DNA of 64,000 nt from the NCBI RefSeq assembly GCF_017876625.1, contig NZ_JAGIOH010000001.1, forward strand, positions 6,159,501-6,223,500, in the 5' to 3' direction. This DNA is from Streptomyces syringium. Lineage in GTDB: Bacteria; Actinomycetota; Actinomycetes; Streptomycetales; Streptomycetaceae. The position numbers and the translations under genes are program-made. Each line of letters starts with the position of its first letter. Positions within the stretch are counted from its first letter, which is position 1. Positions 60,356 to 64,000 of the stretch are shown here, one piece after another. The notes beneath the pieces were generated by a model that had not been told where the DNA came from, made no database searches, and saw only the letters and a list, made by a program, of their open reading frames with translations.

Positions 60356-63300
60356 CCACCGGAGCAGGCACGTCACGATGTCCGCCGCGGGCCTGGAGGC
60401 GTGGCACGCGTCGAGGGACACCCCGGGCGGCCCCGGCGCGTACGCCGCCGAGGTCGTGGAGATCCACGGCCCCCTGGACACCGCGGTGTTCGAGGCCGCG
60501 ACGGCCCAGGTCGCCTCGGAGGCCGACGCGCTGCGGCTGCGGTTCGCCTCGGGCAACCAGGGGGCCGACGAGCCCCCGGCCCTGGAGACCACCGACGGTC
60601 TCCCGCTGACCGTCGTGGACCTCGGCGCCGAGCCCGACCCGGTGGCGGCGGCCGAGGAGTGGGTCCGGGCGGAACTCGCCCGGGCGCCCGGGCGCGCCAT
60701 GTCCGCCCAGGCTCTGCTCCGCCTCGCGCCGGACCGTTTCCATTGGTTCCACCAGCACCACCGGGCCGTCGTCGACGGCCACAGCTGCTCGCTCGTCACC
60801 CGCCGCGTCGCGGAGGTGTACACCGCGCGCGTCGAGGGCCACCCGCCCCAGGACGGCGCCCTGGCGCCGCTCGCCCGGCTGGCGGCCGAGGAGGCCGCCT
60901 ACCGGGAGTCGGACGCCCACGGCCGGGACCTCGCGTTCTGGCGGGAGCGCTTCGCCGACCGGCCCGAGCCGGTGACGCTCGCCCAGGACGCGACCGACGC
61001 CGTCGACCGCCCCGACGGGCCCGCCCGGCCGGTCGTCCTCACCGCGGCCGACACCGACCGGGTGCACGCGGCCGCCCGCTACAGCGGCACCCGGCCGGGT
61101 GCCGTCCTGCTGGCCGCCGTGGCCGCGTACACGCACCGGATGACCGGCGCCACGGACGTGGTGCTGGGCGTGCCCGTGGACGGCCGGCCGAGCAGCGCCG
61201 CCCGGCGTGTCCCCGGCGCCGCCGAGGACATCGCGGCCCTGCGGCTGACCGTACGGCCCGGCACCGGCTTCGCCGGCCTCGTGGGCCAGGTGACCGAGGA
61301 GACCCGCCGCGTCCGGAGCCACCAGCGGCTGCGGCACAGCGAGCTGTGCCGGGAGCTCGGGCTGCCGGGCACCGGCCCGCGCCTGTACGGGCCGGTCGTC
61401 GACGTCCGTACCCCCGGGCCGCGCCTGCGCTTCGGCGCCCTCGCGGCCGTCGTCCGCCGGGTCGGCGCCGAAGCGGCGCCGGACCTGCGCATCGTCATCG
61501 ACGAGGACCCCGCGGACCGCCGCCTGCGGGTCGTCTTCCTCGGCGCCCCGGGCCGCTGTGCCTCCGCCGAACTCGCGGCCCACGGGCGGCGCTTCACGCG
61601 CCTGCTGTCCGCCGCCGTCGCCGCCCCCGGCCGGCCGGTGAGCGCCTTCGACCTCCTGGAGCCCGACGAGCTGGCCGCCGTGCGGTCCTGGGCGCGGGCC
61701 GACGAGCGGCCCCCGGCCGGAACCCTCACGGCACTGCTCGAAAGCGCCGCCGCCCGGCACCCCGAGGCGGTCGCGGTCAGGGACCGCATCCGCAGCCTCA
61801 CCTACGGCGAACTCCACGAGCGGGCCAACCGGCTCGCCCGTCTGCTGATCGGCCGGGGCGCCGGCCCGGAGCGGACCGTCGGTCTGCTGCTGCCCCGCTC
61901 GGCCGACACGATCGTCGCGATGCTCGCGGTCCTCAAGACCGGTGCCGCGTACCTGCCGCTCGACCCGGCCTACCCGGCCGAACGCCTCCGCTACATGATC
62001 GACGACGCCCGGCCCAGCTGTGTGCTGACCAGCGCCGCCGACACCGGCCGGGACCTCGGCGGCCTGTCGGCGCCGCTGCTCGTGCTGGACGCCCCGGACA
62101 CCGTCCGGGAGCTCGGCCGCTGCTCCCCGCAGGCCCCCACCGACGCGGACCGCACCGCACCCCTGCTGCCCGCACATCCGGCGTACGTCATCTACACCTC
62201 CGGCTCCAGCGGAACGCCCAAGGGCGTCGTCGTCCCCCACCACAACGTCGTCCCGCTGATCGCCTGGGCGAGCGCCGAGTTCGGCGCCGAGGCGCTGGCA
62301 CACACCCTGGCCGCCACGTCGTTCAGCTTCGACGTGTCGGTGGCCGAGATCTTCCCCGCGCTCGCGACCGGCGGCAGCGTCGAGGTGGTCGGCAATCTGC
62401 TGTCACTGCTGGACAGCGACCCGCCGCGCTGGTCGGGCGGTCTGCTGTGCGCGATCCCCTCGGTCTTCGCGAAGCTCATGGACTTCAGCGACCTCCGGCT
62501 GTCCGCCAGGACCCTGTCCATGGCCGGCGAGGCACTGCCCGCGGCCATCGCCGACCGGGTCGGGGAGACCATGCCCGGCACCTGGCTCCTCAACGTCTAC
62601 GGACCGACCGAGGCGACGGTGTACGCCACCGCCTGGTCCTCCGACGCCGCCCCGGCCGGGCACACGCCGCCCATCGGCCGCCCGCTGCGGCACGTACGGG
62701 CCTATGTGCTCGACGGGTCGCTCCAGCCGGTCGCGCCCGGGCGGCGGGGTGAGCTGTACCTGGCGGGCGACGGACTGGCGCGGGGCTATCTGCGCAGACC
62801 GGGCCTGAGCGCCGGACGCTTCGTGGCCGACCCCTTCGGCCCGCCCGGCAGCCGGATGTACCGGACCGGCGACCTCGCCCGCTGGCGCGAGGACGGACAC
62901 CTCGACTTCCTCGGCCGGGTGGACGGACAGGTCAAGATCAATGGTTTCCGTATCGAGCTGGGCGAGCTGGAGGCGGTACTCGCCGGTCACCCGGGGGTGG
63001 CCGAGGTCATGGCCTCGGTGGTCAAGGACGCGGCCGGTGACGCCCGGCTCGTCGCCTACGCGGTGCCCGCGGCCGGAGCCCCTCCCCACGCCGTCGAGCG
63101 GCTGCGGGACTGGGCGGCCGAGCGGCTGCCGGCCCATCTCGTCCCGGGCGAGGTGAGCGTGGCGCGGTCACTGCCGCGCACGCCCAGTGGCAAGCTCGAC
63201 CGCGAGGCGGTGCCGGAGCTCGCGGCCGTCACCGAGCGAGCTGTCACCGAGCCCGTCGTGAACGAGCCGGCCGTCGCCGAACCCGCAGTCGCCGAACCCG

Positions 63301-64000
63301 CAGTCGCCGAACCCGCAGTCGCGGAACCCGCCGCCGTCGAGGCTCCCGAGCCGACCCCGGCCGTGTCGCGCGAGCAGCAGGTCGCGCGCGTCTTCTCGGA
63401 GGTGCTGCGCCGCCCCGAGGTCCCCGTGGACGCCAGCTTCTTCGACCTCGGCGGCGACAGCATCATGTCGATCCAGCTGGTCAGCAGGCTGCGTCAGGCG
63501 GGGCTGGTCCTGACCCCGCAGGACATCTTCGAGTACAAGACCGTCAGGGCGCTGGCGGCCGCCGCGCGCGAGACGACGCGCGCGGAGGGCGAGCACACCG
63601 TCTCCGGTGTCGGCGAGGTGCCCCTCACCCCGATCATGCACTGGCTCCGCGAACTCGACGGCCCCGTCGACGGCTTCCACCAAGCCGTACTCCTCCAGGT
63701 GCCCGGCGGGCTGCGGGAGGACCTGCTGGTCAAGGCCGTGCGGCAGCTCGTGGACCACCACGACGCCCTGCGGCTGCGCCTCGACCGGTCGTCGGCCGAC
63801 TGGCGGCTCGAGGTACGGCCGGCCGGCTCCGTGGCCGCCTCCTCCTGCGTCCGGCGGGTCGACGTCCGCGGTCTCGACGACCTGGGGGAGACCCTCGCCG
63901 ACGAAGCGCGGCGGGCCCAGGGGCAACTGGACGTCCAGGCCGGCACGATGGTGCGCGTCGTCTGGCTGGACGCGGGCCCCGACGCGCCGGGCCGGCTGAT
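60348..64000 (+). CDS. NRPS: C-A-PCP-probable epimerization domain (3' end outside window)
   Basis: At least 1217 residues, open at the window end. It starts with a condensation domain holding HHRAVVDG (His137/His138, Asp143). The adenylation domain (about 460-960) has [32 protein letters not shown] and TPSGKLDR. My hand alignment of the selectivity positions gives D-A-V-S-A-V-V-Y-K, unassigned. After a repetitive EPAVA linker comes a PCP with Ser1038 in [10 protein letters not shown]. The final part ([24 protein letters not shown]) looks like the beginning of an epimerization domain, so a D-residue is likely. Positioned last, it should accept the chain from the hybrid protein. Confidence 0.92.
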   Translation, partial: MADHRSRHVTMSAAGLEAWHASRDTPGGPGAYAAEVVEIHGPLDTAVFEAATAQVASEADALRLRFASGNQGADEPPALETTDGLPLTVVDLGAEPDPVAAAEEWVRAELARAPGRAMSAQALLRLAPDRFHWFHQHHRAVVDGHSCSLVTRRVAEVYTARVEGHPPQDGALAPLARLAAEEAAYRESDAHGRDLAFWRERFADRPEPVTLAQDATDAVDRPDGPARPVVLTAADTDRVHAAARYSGTRPGAVLLAAVAAYTHRMTGATDVVLGVPVDGRPSSAARRVPGAAEDIAALRLTVRPGTGFAGLVGQVTEETRRVRSHQRLRHSELCRELGLPGTGPRLYGPVVDVRTPGPRLRFGALAAVVRRVGAEAAPDLRIVIDEDPADRRLRVVFLGAPGRCASAELAAHGRRFTRLLSAAVAAPGRPVSAFDLLEPDELAAVRSWARADERPPAGTLTALLESAAARHPEAVAVRDRIRSLTYGELHERANRLARLLIGRGAGPERTVGLLLPRSADTIVAMLAVLKTGAAYLPLDPAYPAERLRYMIDDARPSCVLTSAADTGRDLGGLSAPLLVLDAPDTVRELGRCSPQAPTDADRTAPLLPAHPAYVIYTSGSSGTPKGVVVPHHNVVPLIAWASAEFGAEALAHTLAATSFSFDVSVAEIFPALATGGSVEVVGNLLSLLDSDPPRWSGGLLCAIPSVFAKLMDFSDLRLSARTLSMAGEALPAAIADRVGETMPGTWLLNVYGPTEATVYATAWSSDAAPAGHTPPIGRPLRHVRAYVLDGSLQPVAPGRRGELYLAGDGLARGYLRRPGLSAGRFVADPFGPPGSRMYRTGDLARWREDGHLDFLGRVDGQVKINGFRIELGELEAVLAGHPGVAEVMASVVKDAAGDARLVAYAVPAAGAPPHAVERLRDWAAERLPAHLVPGEVSVARSLPRTPSGKLDREAVPELAAVTERAVTEPVVNEPAVAEPAVAEPAVAEPAVAEPAAVEAPEPTPAVSREQQVARVFSEVLRRPEVPVDASFFDLGGDSIMSIQLVSRLRQAGLVLTPQDIFEYKTVRALAAAARETTRAEGEHTVSGVGEVPLTPIMHWLRELDGPVDGFHQAVLLQVPGGLREDLLVKAVRQLVDHHDALRLRLDRSSADWRLEVRPAGSVAASSCVRRVDVRGLDDLGETLADEARRAQGQLDVQAGTMVRVVWLDAGPDAPGRL
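63273..63332 (+). repeat. 15-bp coding repeat in the NRPS linker
   Basis: GTCGCCGAACCCGCA occurs four times in tandem, the last copy with two changes, encoding the pentapeptide Val-Ala-Glu-Pro-Ala. More diverged copies precede it. It extends the A-to-PCP linker and is in frame, so copy-number change would not break the gene. Confidence 0.85.

Noticed and set aside
60401-62752. Open rightward frame inside the last NRPS gene
   Set aside because: It is the +1 shadow of the real NRPS frame starting at 60348, which runs through to the window end with all C, A and PCP motifs in phase.

Overview
The window is high-GC actinobacterial DNA and almost certainly comes from a Streptomyces chromosome. The third-position GC bias is extreme, GTG starts and GTGA/ATGA stop-start overlaps are common, and one leucine TTA codon is present. 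The block pssA-psd-acyl-CoA dehydrogenase-MaoC-CitE-meaA-ccr-tetR-hbd has the order known from Streptomyces genomes. No rRNA, tRNA, CRISPR array or replication origin was seen.

Layout. 1-1.2 kb: the 3' end of a Hint-containing polymorphic toxin and its likely immunity gene. 1.4-4.2 kb: two secreted enzymes, an SGNH esterase and gamma-glutamyltransferase. 4.5-9.1 kb: a coupled reductive pyrimidine catabolism operon (beta-ureidopropionase, class III aminotransferase, dihydropyrimidinase, F420-type LLM oxidoreductase), convergent with a lipoate ligase. 10.3-16.5 kb: a less GC-biased island with an XRE/TPR regulator, two small proteins and a tightly coupled cassette of MoaA-like radical SAM enzyme, thymidylate-kinase-like protein, a stand-alone phosphohexomutase-like domain, a sulfatase-fold protein and a Nudix hydrolase, followed by a gene remnant. 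16.7-19.6 kb: a DUF3761 lipoprotein, an IMPase-like phosphatase and a phytoene-desaturase-like oxidoreductase. 19.58-22.76 kb: an IS1182-like element with matching terminal inverted repeats and flanking CTAG, a broken transposase, and two passenger genes (flavin reductase and divergent ArsR-type regulator). 22.8-29 kb: an HTH/ClpN pair, Ada-AlkA, Ogt, a BCCT transporter and glycerate kinase, then 121-bp tandem repeats.

29.4-40.4 kb: phosphatidylserine synthase and decarboxylase, followed by the ethylmalonyl-CoA pathway genes (acyl-CoA dehydrogenase, mesaconyl-CoA hydratase, malyl-CoA lyase, ethylmalonyl-CoA mutase, crotonyl-CoA carboxylase/reductase), a TetR regulator and a duplicated-fused 3-hydroxyacyl-CoA dehydrogenase. 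Together these turn acetyl-CoA-derived acetoacetyl/crotonyl-CoA into ethylmalonyl-CoA, methylsuccinyl-CoA, mesaconyl-CoA and finally glyoxylate plus propionyl-CoA. They also supply polyketide extender precursors. 40.8-48.4 kb: a HEAT-type protein, a 50-bp perfect palindrome, an SRPBCC protein, an MFS transporter with transthyretin-like repeats on its C-terminus, a PAS/GAF/SpoIIE-phosphatase/ATPase regulator carrying a TTA codon, and a methyltransferase.

49.2-64.0 kb (running off the end): a biosynthetic gene cluster. A KASIII-like enzyme, a free ACP, an acyl-CoA dehydrogenase, an FkbH-like HAD/GNAT glyceryl-transfer enzyme and a 3-hydroxyacyl-CoA dehydrogenase make up a set for a glycerate-derived ACP-bound three-carbon unit (hydroxymalonyl-ACP type, or a glyceryl-ACP as in tetronates). 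They are interleaved with a free A-PCP protein, a hybrid KS-(dead AT)-PCP-C-(half C) megasynthase and a C-A-PCP-(probable E) NRPS. The dead AT fits trans supply of an ACP-bound extender. The most novel-looking parts are this assembly line, the radical SAM/kinase/phosphatase cassette, and the passenger-carrying IS.
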